A program made the translations under genes and the position numbers. DNA of 64,000 nucleotides from Devosia riboflavina (GTDB lineage Bacteria > Pseudomonadota > Alphaproteobacteria > Rhizobiales > Devosiaceae). A model generated the notes under the pieces. That model saw nothing but the letters and a program-made list of their open reading frames with translations, was not told where the DNA came from and did no database searches. Shown here piece by piece: positions 55,498 through 64,000 of this stretch (positions within the stretch are counted from its first letter, which is position 1; each line of letters opens with the position of its first letter). The stretch lies in contig NZ_JQGC01000003.1 of NCBI RefSeq assembly GCF_000743575.1, positions 1 through 64,000 of the forward strand. The letters are read 5' to 3'.

Positions 55498-57543
55498 TCA
55501 GAATTCGGACCAGTCATCGGCCTTCACCGCGGCATTGCCATGGCTGAGATAGGCTGAGGCGGCCTGCTTGACCTTGCCCTGAAGGGCCTTGATGCCGCTG
55601 GGGCGGGCCGCCGGGGCGGGTTTGGCCGCAACTGCTGCACGCGCGGCGCGTGCGGAGTCGATGGTGAAGACATCGACGATCTGGTCGAGTTCGGTTGCCT
55701 GGGCCTCGGTCTGTTCGATGGCCGCATTCACCTCTTCCACCAGCGCCGCATTGTGCTGGGTCATTTCGTCCATCTGGCGGACGGCGGTATTGACCTCGTC
55801 GATGGAAGAAGCCTGTTCGCGGCTGGCGCTGGCGATATCGTCGAGGAGCGCGCTATTGGCGCGCACCGCTTCGAGCATGGCCGAGAGCTTGTCGGCGGCG
55901 CTGGCCACGAGCTTCGAACCGGTGCCGACTTCCTGGGCGCTCTGCTCGATGAGCAGTTTTACGTCCGAAGACGCGGTCGCTGCCGATTGTGCGAGGCGAC
56001 GAACTTCGACGGCCACAACCGCAAAACCCTTGCCGGCTTCGCCCGCACGCGCGGCTTCAACCGAGGCGTTAAGGGCGAGAAGGTTGGTCTGGAAGGCGAT
56101 GTCGTCGATCATGCCGATGATGTTGGAAATCTTGGCCGAGGACTGGGTGATCCGTTCCATGGCCTGGTTGGCTTCGCTCATGACGCGGCCGCCATCTTCG
56201 GCCACCAGCGACACGGCATTGGCCTTCTGGCTCGCATCGGCGGCCTTCTTGGCGTTTTCCGTAACCGTCTGGGCAAGTTGCTCCATGGTGGCGGAGGTTT
56301 CTTCGATGGTCGCTGCCTGGCGCGTGGTGCGCTCTGAGAGGTCATTGGCGCCGGAGAGGATTTCGCTCGTGGCCGATTTCAGCGTGCCCGACGTGCCGCG
56401 CAACTGACCGACGATGGAGGTGAGCTTGTCGGCCACTTCATTGACGTCGGACTGCAGCTTGGCGAAGGCACCGCGGTGCTGGCCTTCCATGCGACGGGTG
56501 AGGTCGGTATTGGCGAGCGCCGAGAGTACGGAGCCGGTTTCATCGAGGCCGCGATCGACGCTGTCGACGAGGTTGTTGACCGATTTGGCCAGACCATTGA
56601 GTTCGGCATCGGGGAAGGTTGCCGGCACGCGCTTGGTGAAATCGCCATCGATGGCCGAATCCACCACGTCGCCAAAGGCGCGCTGCAGCTCGACCATCAT
56701 CTTCTGCCGCTCTTCGCTATCGCGGATGATGCGAGCGGCTTCCGCCTCGGTCATTTCGGCGACTTTCAGGCCGTTCTCGCGGAACACTTCCACGGCGCGC
56801 GCCATGGCGCCGATTTCGTCGCTCCGATTGGCGCCGACCACTTCGGTATCGAACTGGCCATCGGCCACCTTGTCCATGACATCGGTGAGGCGCGCGATCG
56901 GCGTGGTGATGGTGCGGGAAATGAGGAAGGCGACACCCGAAACGACCAGGGCCACGATGAGGGCGATCAGCCCGGTTTCGATCAGGCTGCGCTGGGCGGC
57001 GGCGCGCAGATCGTCGATATAGACGCCGGTGCCGACGACCCAACCCCAGGGCTCGAACAGTTTGACATAGGTGCGCTTGTCGACCGGCGGGGTGTCGGGC
57101 GTGCGGGCCCACTGATATTCGACAAAGCCCGAACCGCTCTTCTTGGCGAGTTCGATCATCTCGGCAACGAATTTCTTGCCGGTGGGATCGGCCAATTGCG
57201 ACTGGTCCATGCCGACCATTTCGGGCTTCACGCCATGCATGAGCATGATCGCGTCCATGCCGTTGATGAACATATATTCGTTGCCGCGATAGCGCAGGCT
57301 CTGCAGGGCGCTCAGCGCCCCGGCCTTGGCGGCTTCTTCGGTCAGCTCGCCGGCCTGGGCGCGCTTATAGAAGCCATCGACGATGGAGACGGCAGAATCG
57401 GTAATGGATTGGAGTTCGGCTGCACGCAGTTGGTCACGCGTCGCATTGATCTGCTGCATGTTCATCCAGCCCATGACGGCCAGCGACACCACAGCGAGGC
57501 CGACCAGCAGATAGATGCGGCCCGCGATGTTGAGTTTAAACAT
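55498..57543 (-). CDS. Methyl-accepting chemotaxis protein 1 (single Cache)
   Basis: A 681-residue chemoreceptor. TM1 (about 8-30), a periplasmic single Cache domain ([36 protein letters not shown]), TM2 near 190, HAMP ([26 protein letters not shown]), a second HAMP-like stretch, and the MCP signalling domain with the hairpin tip around [21 protein letters not shown]. It ends DDWSEF, a WxxF tail that fits a CheR/CheB docking pentapeptide. The ligand is unknown; single Cache domains often sense small carboxylates. Confidence 0.92.
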   Translation of the reverse strand: MFKLNIAGRIYLLVGLAVVSLAVMGWMNMQQINATRDQLRAAELQSITDSAVSIVDGFYKRAQAGELTEEAAKAGALSALQSLRYRGNEYMFINGMDAIMLMHGVKPEMVGMDQSQLADPTGKKFVAEMIELAKKSGSGFVEYQWARTPDTPPVDKRTYVKLFEPWGWVVGTGVYIDDLRAAAQRSLIETGLIALIVALVVSGVAFLISRTITTPIARLTDVMDKVADGQFDTEVVGANRSDEIGAMARAVEVFRENGLKVAEMTEAEAARIIRDSEERQKMMVELQRAFGDVVDSAIDGDFTKRVPATFPDAELNGLAKSVNNLVDSVDRGLDETGSVLSALANTDLTRRMEGQHRGAFAKLQSDVNEVADKLTSIVGQLRGTSGTLKSATSEILSGANDLSERTTRQAATIEETSATMEQLAQTVTENAKKAADASQKANAVSLVAEDGGRVMSEANQAMERITQSSAKISNIIGMIDDIAFQTNLLALNASVEAARAGEAGKGFAVVAVEVRRLAQSAATASSDVKLLIEQSAQEVGTGSKLVASAADKLSAMLEAVRANSALLDDIASASREQASSIDEVNTAVRQMDEMTQHNAALVEEVNAAIEQTEAQATELDQIVDVFTIDSARAARAAVAAKPAPAARPSGIKALQGKVKQAASAYLSHGNAAVKADDWSEF

Positions 57544-57743
57544 TCCTATGCCTTCTCACACCTTCTGGTGTGTCGTTATCCGTGACGCTTGGGGCGCGGG
57601 GATAAAGGCATGCAGAACCGGAACGCGGTTTCTCCGCGTCTTGCCCAAACCGATGTGCCCCCGCACTTTTCGAGCTGTGGCCGTCCATCCACGTCTCTCG
57701 CGTCCAGTAAGGCACGAACACGGTAAAAATTCCGCTACCGCCT

Positions 57744-57774
57744 GAAAGCGAAAGGGGCCCCAGAGGGCCCCTTT
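57744..57774 (-). terminator. Terminator of chemoreceptor gene 2
   Basis: Perfect stem AAAGGGGCCC (57751-57760) and GGGCCCCTTT (57765-57774) with a 4-base loop, 22 bp after the stop. The T-run on the minus strand is modest (TTTCGCTTTC). Confidence 0.75.
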
Positions 57775-57796
57775 GCAAACCATATCCTTGCTCGGA

Positions 57797-59812
57797 TCAG
57801 AACTCCGACCAGTCTTCCTTGAGGGCCGCATTGCCCTCGGTGAGATAGGCGGCCGCGGCGGCCTTCACCTTGGGCTGGGCCTTGACCGGTGCCGGGCGGG
57901 CCATTGCGCTTGGGCGGGCGTCGAGCGCAAAGACATCGACGATCCGGTCAAGCTCGCTTGCCTGGTGTTCGGTCTGCTCGATGGCGGCATTCACCTCTTC
58001 CACCAGCGCGGCATTGTGCTGGGTCATCTCGTCCATCTGGCGCACGGCGGTATTGACCTCGTCGATGGCCGAAGCCTGTTCGCGGCTGGCGCGGGCGATG
58101 TCGTCGAGCAGCGTCGTATTGGCGCGCAGCGCATCCATCATGGCGGTCAGCTTGCCTGCGGCATCGGCCACGAGCTTGGAGCCGGTGCCGACTTCCTGCG
58201 CGCTCTGCTCGATCAGGGCCTTCACTTCCGAGGAGGCGTTGGCGGCAGATTGTGCGAGGCGACGGACTTCCACGGCGACGACGGCAAAGCCCTTGCCGGC
58301 TTCGCCGGCACGCGCGGCTTCCACAGAGGCGTTGAGGGCCAGCAGATTGGTCTGGAAGGCGATGTCGTCGATCATGCCGATGATATTGGAGATCTTCGAC
58401 GACGACTGGGTGATCCGCTCCATTGCCGAATTGGCCTCTTCCATCACCGCGCCGCCTTCTTCGGCGGAACGCGTGACGAGACCCGCCTTCTGGCTGGCAT
58501 CAGCCGCCTTCCTGGCGTTTTCGGTGACCGTCTGAGCCAGTTGCTCCATCGAGGCCGAAGTCTCTTCGATGGTTGCCGCCTGACGCGTGGTGCGCTCTGA
58601 GAGGTCGTTGGCGCCCGAGAGGATTTCGCCGGTCGCGGTTTTGAGCGTGCCCGAGGTGCCGCGGAGCTGGCCGACGATATCGGTCAGCTTGTCGGCCACG
58701 GCATTGATGTCGGTCTTCAATTTGGCGAAGGCGCCGCGATGCTCGCCCACCATGCGATGGGTAAGATCGGTATTGGCGAGGGCGGAAAGGACAGAGCCAG
58801 TTTCGGTGAGGCCATGGTCGACGCTGTCGACGAGGCGATTGACCGAATTGGCGAGATCGTTGAGCTCGGCATCGGGGAACTGGGCCGGCACGCGCTGGGA
58901 GAAATTGCCCTCGACCGCGGAATTGACCACGTCGCCGAACGAGCGCTGCAGTTCCACCATCATCTTCTGGCGGGCTTCCTGATCACGAATGATACGGGCG
59001 GCTTCCGCCTCGGTCATTTCAGCGACCTTGAGACCATTTTCGCGGAACACTTCCACGGCGCGCGCCATGGCGCCGATTTCGTCGCGACGGGCCGTGCCGT
59101 CGATAACGGTGTCATAGGCGCCATCGGCAACCTGAACCATGGATTTGTTCAGTTCGACCATCGGCTTGGCGATCGAGCGGGCAACGACCACACCGACGAT
59201 CAGTATGGCCACGATGATGGCGAGCGTGATGCCGCCGCCTTCGAGCACCGACTGCCAGAAGATCGCATCCACCTGGTTGAACAGAATGCCCGAAGCAATG
59301 CTCCAGCCCCAGGGCTCGAAACCCTGCGCATAGGACACCTTGTCGGCCAGCCCGCCCTCGGGCTTGGTGAAGAGATAGGTCTGGAAGGCGGAACCATGCG
59401 CCTTCACGTTCTCCACCATCTCCTTGATGTAGAGCGTGCCGCGGCCGTCCTTTTCGATGGAACGATCCGAGCCCTGCTTTTCGGGCTTGGTCGGATGCAT
59501 CAGCATCACGAGGTCGTAGGTATCGACGAAGAAATATTCGTTGCCCTGGTAGCGCAGGGCACGCAGCGTTTCGAGCGCCAGGGATTTGGCCTGGTCTTCG
59601 GTGAACTCGCCTGCCTGGGCGCGATCATAAAAGCTCTGCACCGTCGAGACTGCGGTCTGCACCACGCTCTGCAATTCCGTGCGCTTGAACTGCTCGAGGT
59701 TCATGCGCTGGTTGTAAAGCTGATAGGAAACGACCCCCATCATGCCGACAGCGAAAATTGCCAGCAGGAAATAAAGCCGACGCGACAAACTACCCGTAAC
59801 CCAACCCAACAC
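57797..59812 (-). CDS. Methyl-accepting chemotaxis protein 2 (single Cache)
   Basis: A 671-residue chemoreceptor. TM1 ([18 protein letters not shown]), single Cache domain ([43 protein letters not shown]), TM2 ([18 protein letters not shown]), HAMP, and a signalling domain nearly the same as in its two neighbours. It ends KEDWSEF. No ATG is available; I chose the GTG at 59812, with AGGGG 7 bases before it, over a TTG at 59830. Confidence 0.9.
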   Translation of the reverse strand: MLGWVTGSLSRRLYFLLAIFAVGMMGVVSYQLYNQRMNLEQFKRTELQSVVQTAVSTVQSFYDRAQAGEFTEDQAKSLALETLRALRYQGNEYFFVDTYDLVMLMHPTKPEKQGSDRSIEKDGRGTLYIKEMVENVKAHGSAFQTYLFTKPEGGLADKVSYAQGFEPWGWSIASGILFNQVDAIFWQSVLEGGGITLAIIVAILIVGVVVARSIAKPMVELNKSMVQVADGAYDTVIDGTARRDEIGAMARAVEVFRENGLKVAEMTEAEAARIIRDQEARQKMMVELQRSFGDVVNSAVEGNFSQRVPAQFPDAELNDLANSVNRLVDSVDHGLTETGSVLSALANTDLTHRMVGEHRGAFAKLKTDINAVADKLTDIVGQLRGTSGTLKTATGEILSGANDLSERTTRQAATIEETSASMEQLAQTVTENARKAADASQKAGLVTRSAEEGGAVMEEANSAMERITQSSSKISNIIGMIDDIAFQTNLLALNASVEAARAGEAGKGFAVVAVEVRRLAQSAANASSEVKALIEQSAQEVGTGSKLVADAAGKLTAMMDALRANTTLLDDIARASREQASAIDEVNTAVRQMDEMTQHNAALVEEVNAAIEQTEHQASELDRIVDVFALDARPSAMARPAPVKAQPKVKAAAAAYLTEGNAALKEDWSEF

Positions 59813-59950
59813 TTGGGGTCCCCTATTCAATGCACCCTAAGCTGACGGCATTCGCAACGGCAGTTCGGTGGTCCTACGCCAGTAAAAATGCGTGGTTGTG
59901 ATTAAGCGGGCGTAAATGATGCCCCCAAGCGGAAGTTATTTTCCGCCAAA

Positions 59951-59979
59951 GAAAAAAGGGGCCGCGTGCGGCCCCCTTC
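59951..59979 (-). terminator. Terminator of chemoreceptor gene 3
   Basis: Stem GGGGCCGC (59958-59965) and GCGGCCCC (59968-59975), followed on the minus strand by a long T-run (TTTTTTC). It lies 22 bp after the stop of the gene. Confidence 0.85.
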
Positions 59980-59996
59980 CGTCATGCCAAAAGTTG

Positions 59997-62315
59997 TCAG
60001 AACTCGGACCAGTCGTCCTTGAGGGCGGCGTTGCCATTGCTCAGATAAGCCGAGGCCGCAGCCTTGACGCGCGCTACCGGCTTTGCCGGCTGGCGCGGTG
60101 CGGTTGCCGGTGCCCGGGCCGCCCTGCCCTGCTCGATCTGGAACACGTCGACGATGCGGTCGAGCTCGCCGGCCTGGTTCTCGGTCTGCTCGATGGCGGC
60201 GTTGATCTCTTCCACCAGCGCCGCATTGTGCTGGGTCATTTCATCCATCTGGCGGACGGCGGTATTGACCTCGTCAATGGCCGAAGCCTGCTCGCGGCTG
60301 GCGCGGGCGATGTCGTCGAGGAGCGCGGTATTGGCACGCACCGCCTCCATCATCGCGGTCAGCTTGCCCGCGGCATCGGCCACGAGTTTGGAACCGGTGC
60401 CGACTTCCTGGGCACTCTGCTCGATCAGGGCCTTCACTTCGGATGAAGCATTGGCGGCCGATTGCGCCAGGCGCCGCACTTCGACGGCAACCACCGCAAA
60501 GCCCTTGCCCGCTTCGCCGGCACGCGCGGCTTCCACCGAAGCGTTGAGGGCAAGCAGGTTGGTCTGGAAGGCGATATCGTCGATCATGCCGATGATGTTG
60601 GAGATCTTGGCCGAGGACTGGGTAATCCGCTCCATGGCGTCATTGGCTTCGCCCATCACCACCGTGCCATCCTCGGCCGAGCGCGAGACCATGCCTGCCT
60701 TCTGGCTGGCATCGGCCGCCTTCTTGGCGTTTTCGGTGACCGTCTGAGCCAGTTGCTCCATCGAGGCAGAGGTTTCTTCGATGGTCGCGGCCTGGCGCGT
60801 GGTGCGCTCGGAGAGGTCGTTGGCGCCGGAGAGGATTTCGCCGGTAGCGGTTTTCAGCGTGCCCGAGGTGCCGCGCAACTGACCCACGATGTCGGTCAGC
60901 TTTTCGGCCACGGCATTGATGTCGGTCTTCAATTTGGCGAAGGCGCCGTGATGCTGGCCGTTCATGCGGCGGGTCAGGTCGGTATTGGCGAGAGCCGAGA
61001 GCACCGAAGCGGTCTCGGTCAGGCCGTGATCGACGCTGTCGACGAGGCGGTTGACGGAATTGGCGAGGTCGTTGAGCTCGGCATCCGGGAACTGGGCCGG
61101 CACCCGCTGGGAGAAATTGCCATCGACGGCGGCATCGACCACGTCGCCAAAGGCGCGCTGCAATTCCACCATCATCTGCTGCCGGGCCTCGGAATCGCGG
61201 ATAATGCGGGCGGCTTCCGCCTCGGTCATCTGGGCGACCTTGAGGCCATTTTCGCGGAACACTTCCACGGCGCGGGCCATGGCGCCGATTTCGTCCTGAC
61301 GTTCGGCGCCAAGCACTTCGGTTTCGAACTGGCCATCGGCCACCTTGCCCATGACGCTGGTGAGCCGGGCGATCGGCTGGGAAACCAGGGAGCGCAGCAC
61401 CAGCCAGATGACCAGAACCGACAGCAGGGTAACAAGGACGGTGACGCCGAAGAGAATGCTGCGGGCCTCGGTCAGCGGAGCAAAGGCGGCGGCCTTGTCG
61501 CGATCGATGCCGACATACCATTCAACACCCGGCAGGCCCGGAATGGGCGCGAAGCTGACGAGAACCTCGGCGCCGGCAGCGCTGGCAACCACAGGCTGGG
61601 TCGAGAGCGCCGGGGCCGTGCCGTCAAAGGCATCGGCCAGGGTCTTGCCCACGAGTTCGGGATTGGCATGGACGAGGATGGTGCCATTGGCACTGGCAAG
61701 GAAAAGCTCGCCTTTGCCGCCGAGATCGACCTCGGCCAGCATGGCCACGATGGCGGCAATGGAGAAGTCGGATGCGACGACGCCGGTTACCTGGCCATTG
61801 ACCGAAACGGGCGTGGCGAGAGACACGATCAGGTCGCCCGAGGAGGCATCGGCATAGGGCTCGGTGAGCACCGTGCCGCCCGCCGCCACAGCGTCCTGAT
61901 ACCAGGGGCGCACGCGCGGATCGTAGCCTTCGGGCAGTTCATTGGCCGGAAAAGTGTCGAACTGGCCGGTGGCGGCGTGACCGAAATAGGTCGAGATGAA
62001 ATTGTTGATATAGGTGTCGCGGTTGAATGTTTCCGAGACATTCTCGCCGACCGGCAGCTTGGCGACCGACTGCATGGCGGCCTCGATCAGCAGGGTGCGG
62101 CCGCCGAACCAGTTGCCGACCGAGCGGGCGGTCGAGGAGGCGACGCTGCGCAGATCAGCTTCGATATCGCTCTCGAGCCGGCGGCTATCGCGCCAGTCCT
62201 GATAGAAGGCAAAACTCGCCATGGTGACGAGAACGATGCCGATCGTTGCGATCAGCACCTTGGCGGCGATGCTCGATCGCATAGCGGCCAGTGGATTGGT
62301 AATAAAACGGCGCAT
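59997..62315 (-). CDS. Methyl-accepting chemotaxis protein 3 (double Cache, likely amino-acid sensor)
   Basis: A 772-residue chemoreceptor. TM1 (about 17-38), a periplasmic double Cache domain, TM2 near 320, HAMP and MCP signalling domain ending KDDWSEF. The membrane-distal Cache module has Tyr131, Arg136, Trp138, Tyr139, Tyr154, Asp156 and Asp183. Their spacing matches the amino-acid-binding residues of Pseudomonas PctA (Tyr121, Arg126, Trp128, Tyr129, Tyr144, Asp146, Asp173, from memory). The start at 62315 follows GGGGGCG; the longer frame to 62402 runs through the ahcY terminator and is not used. Confidence 0.92.
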   Translation of the reverse strand: MRRFITNPLAAMRSSIAAKVLIATIGIVLVTMASFAFYQDWRDSRRLESDIEADLRSVASSTARSVGNWFGGRTLLIEAAMQSVAKLPVGENVSETFNRDTYINNFISTYFGHAATGQFDTFPANELPEGYDPRVRPWYQDAVAAGGTVLTEPYADASSGDLIVSLATPVSVNGQVTGVVASDFSIAAIVAMLAEVDLGGKGELFLASANGTILVHANPELVGKTLADAFDGTAPALSTQPVVASAAGAEVLVSFAPIPGLPGVEWYVGIDRDKAAAFAPLTEARSILFGVTVLVTLLSVLVIWLVLRSLVSQPIARLTSVMGKVADGQFETEVLGAERQDEIGAMARAVEVFRENGLKVAQMTEAEAARIIRDSEARQQMMVELQRAFGDVVDAAVDGNFSQRVPAQFPDAELNDLANSVNRLVDSVDHGLTETASVLSALANTDLTRRMNGQHHGAFAKLKTDINAVAEKLTDIVGQLRGTSGTLKTATGEILSGANDLSERTTRQAATIEETSASMEQLAQTVTENAKKAADASQKAGMVSRSAEDGTVVMGEANDAMERITQSSAKISNIIGMIDDIAFQTNLLALNASVEAARAGEAGKGFAVVAVEVRRLAQSAANASSEVKALIEQSAQEVGTGSKLVADAAGKLTAMMEAVRANTALLDDIARASREQASAIDEVNTAVRQMDEMTQHNAALVEEINAAIEQTENQAGELDRIVDVFQIEQGRAARAPATAPRQPAKPVARVKAAASAYLSNGNAALKDDWSEF

Positions 62316-62373
62316 GTCGCCCCCGACACTGAAATCTCGGGGGCAACCTGCACGATTAAGGTAAATTTCCGAT

Positions 62374-62399
62374 AAAAAGCCCGCAAAAGCGGGCTTTTT
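62374..62399. terminator. Terminator downstream of ahcY
   Basis: Stem AAAAAGCCCGC-aaaa-GCGGGCTTTTT, 18 bp after the ahcY stop, with T-runs on both strands. It separates ahcY from the chemoreceptor gene. Confidence 0.9.
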
Positions 62400-62416
62400 C
62401 ACGTTCCGACAGGGCT

Positions 62417-63820
62417 TTAGTAGCGGTATTCGTTCGACTTGAACGGGCCGCTCTCGCTGACGCCGATATATTCGGCCTGAACCTTGCTCAGCTTGGTCAG
62501 CTTGGCGCCGAGCTTGGCGAGGTGCAGTTCGGCGACCTTTTCGTCGAGATGCTTGGGCAGCACGTGCACCTTCTTTTCGAGCTTTTCGCCATTGGTCCAG
62601 AGTTCGATCTGGGCCAGCGTCTGGTTCGAGAACGAAGCAGACATGACAAAGCTCGGGTGACCCGTGGCATTGCCGAGATTCACGAGGCGACCTTCGGAGA
62701 GCAGGATCAGGCGCTTGCCATTGGGCTGTTCGATGAGATCAACCTGCGGCTTGACATTGGTCCACTTGAAGTTGCGCAGGCCCAGCACGTCGATTTCGTT
62801 GTCGAAGTGGCCGATATTGCAGACGATGGCCATGTCCTTGAGGTTGCGCATATCGTCGACCATCAGCACGTCGCGGTTGCCCGTGGCCGTGACGACGATG
62901 TCGGCGCGGTGCGCAGCGTCCTCGAGGGTAACGACCTCAAAACCTTCCATGGCGGCCTGCAGCGCGCAGATCGGATCGACTTCGGTGACGAGCACGCGGG
63001 CGCCGGCGCCGCGGAGCGATTCAGCCGAACCCTTGCCCACATCGCCATAGCCGCAGACGATGGCGACCTTGCCAGCCAGCATCACGTCGGTGCCGCGACG
63101 GATGGCGTCGACGAGCGATTCGCGGGTGCCGTACTTGTTGTCGAATTTCGACTTGGTGACGGAGTCATTGACGTTGATGGCCGGGAACGGCAGTTCGCCT
63201 TTGGCGTGAAGCTGATAGAGGCGCATCACGCCCGTGGTGGTTTCTTCCGAAACGCCGCGGATCGCGTCCTTGATCTTCCCGAAGAAGCCCGGGGTCTTTT
63301 CGAGGCGACGCTTGATGGTGGCGAAGAAGATTTCCTCTTCCTCATTGCCGGGCTTGGCGAGGACGGAAATGTCCTTCTCGGCCTTGGCGCCGTTGAGGAT
63401 GTACATGGTGGCGTCGCCGCCATCATCGAGGATCATGTTGGGGGTGAGGCCATTGCCCCAATCCATCATGCGGTCGGTAAAATCCCAATATTCTTCCAGC
63501 GTTTCACCCTTGTGGGCGAAGACCGGGATGCCGGCGGCGGCGATGGCGGCTGCGGCATGGTCCTGGGTCGAGAAGATATTGCACGAGACCCAGCGCACTT
63601 CGGCGCCGAGCGCGACCAGCGTCTCGATGAGCACGGCGGTCTGGATGGTCATGTGCAGCGAGCCGGCAATGCGGGCGCCACGCAGCGGCTGGGCCGCGGC
63701 ATATTCCTCGCGGATTGCCATCAGGCCCGGCATTTCGATCTCGGCGATCTGGATTTCCTTGCGGCCGAAATCGGCCAGCGAAATGTCCCTGACCGCGTAA
63801 TCGGTGGCTGGACTGGTCAT
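62417..63820 (-). CDS. ahcY: S-adenosylhomocysteine hydrolase
   Basis: A 467-residue enzyme of normal proteobacterial length. NAD-binding [27 protein letters not shown], the active-site [34 protein letters not shown]-type start block ([24 protein letters not shown]), and the C-terminal [17 protein letters not shown] that completes the neighbouring active site. It splits S-adenosylhomocysteine into adenosine and homocysteine. The ATG follows CCGGAGACC. It has its own terminator and no obvious riboswitch upstream. Confidence 0.96.
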   Translation of the reverse strand: MTSPATDYAVRDISLADFGRKEIQIAEIEMPGLMAIREEYAAAQPLRGARIAGSLHMTIQTAVLIETLVALGAEVRWVSCNIFSTQDHAAAAIAAAGIPVFAHKGETLEEYWDFTDRMMDWGNGLTPNMILDDGGDATMYILNGAKAEKDISVLAKPGNEEEEIFFATIKRRLEKTPGFFGKIKDAIRGVSEETTTGVMRLYQLHAKGELPFPAINVNDSVTKSKFDNKYGTRESLVDAIRRGTDVMLAGKVAIVCGYGDVGKGSAESLRGAGARVLVTEVDPICALQAAMEGFEVVTLEDAAHRADIVVTATGNRDVLMVDDMRNLKDMAIVCNIGHFDNEIDVLGLRNFKWTNVKPQVDLIEQPNGKRLILLSEGRLVNLGNATGHPSFVMSASFSNQTLAQIELWTNGEKLEKKVHVLPKHLDEKVAELHLAKLGAKLTKLSKVQAEYIGVSESGPFKSNEYRY

Positions 63821-63909
63821 GTTCGGTCTCCGGATGAGGAATTGGTTGGTCTTCCTATACGCAAGCCGAGGGTCGCATTCAACCGGGGATATAAAGGTAT
63901 GTTTATGTC

Positions 63910-64000
63910 TTATGAACGGTAATAGACGCGGCGCCGCCGAAATGGCAACGCGCAGAAGCGGATGAGGGCGGAAAGGAGGAGATAGCCGACGCCGAAGCCA
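63910..64000 (-). CDS. Partial 3' end of a membrane-protein gene
   Basis: The last 29 codons of a frame that runs off the right edge: a hydrophobic stretch ([20 protein letters not shown]) followed by a basic tail RRRRVYYRS and TAA at 63910-63912. The pattern suits the last transmembrane helix of an inner-membrane protein with a cytoplasmic C-terminus. Too short to name. Confidence 0.35.
   Translation of the reverse strand, partial: GFGVGYLLLSALIRFCALPFRRRRVYYRS

Noticed and set aside
60462-62375. A 637-codon plus-strand frame opposite chemoreceptor 3
   Set aside because: Composition (His/Gly/Asp-rich) is typical of an antisense shadow in GC-rich DNA.
63821-63930. Possible SAH riboswitch upstream of ahcY
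   Set aside because: I could not find the pseudoknot pattern of the known SAH element; the leader is short and looks unstructured.

Overview
The window is about 64 kb of GC-rich chromosomal DNA from an alphaproteobacterium of the Hyphomicrobiales (Rhizobiales) type. The evidence is a RirA-type iron regulator, a DivL-type cell-cycle kinase beside tsaE and ahcY, a PcaQ-controlled pca operon, and the mosaic palindromic repeats between genes. A Devosia-like organism is my best guess; this is inference from gene content. I see no rRNA or tRNA gene, insertion sequence, prophage, CRISPR array or defence island.

Layout: (1) 0.5-17.7 kb is an aromatic-acid catabolic region. It holds pobA with a divergent AraC regulator, a branched-chain-type ABC importer (livKHMGF) followed by a vanillin-dehydrogenase-like gene and faced by a second AraC regulator, then pcaQ and the divergent pcaDCHGB and pcaIJF. 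Together these convert 4-hydroxybenzoate through protocatechuate to succinyl-CoA and acetyl-CoA. (2) 17.8-19.4 kb has a lipoprotein lytic transglycosylase and a class D beta-lactamase. (3) 19.6-24.6 kb is a ferric-siderophore ABC importer with two tandem paralogous binding proteins, divergent from two FecCD permeases and an ATPase. The shared promoter carries a RirA-type operator. (4) 24.6-25.7 kb is a response regulator with an HD-GYP c-di-GMP phosphodiesterase domain.

(5) 25.8-32.7 kb is a sugar-acid operon (ribose-type ABC importer, 2-keto-3-deoxy-L-fuconate dehydrogenase, L-fuconate dehydratase) divergent from a GntR regulator. A zinc alcohol dehydrogenase and an aldo/keto reductase follow. 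(6) 35-41.6 kb holds the ABC-F protein Uup, rirA (with an Irr-type box in its promoter), an HU/IHF-like protein, a ROK regulator, an aldo/keto reductase, a secreted protein of unknown function and a VOC protein. (7) 41.8-49.4 kb is a dipeptide ABC operon (dppABCDF) with a strong terminator after dppA, a YihY/BrkB membrane protein and a Gfo/Idh/MocA oxidoreductase.

(8) 49.4-64 kb is a signalling block. It has a CHASE-PAS-GGDEF-EAL protein, tsaE, a DivL-like kinase with tyrosine in place of the phospho-histidine, three tandem chemoreceptors with different sensor domains but matching signalling domains and the same C-terminal DWSEF tail, ahcY, and the end of a membrane-protein gene at the right edge.

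I did not find a clearly undescribed system. The most interesting points are the RirA/Irr iron circuit visible inside one window, the DivL-type tyrosine substitution, the chemoreceptor tails and amino-acid-binding motif, and the aromatic transporter-dehydrogenase operon.
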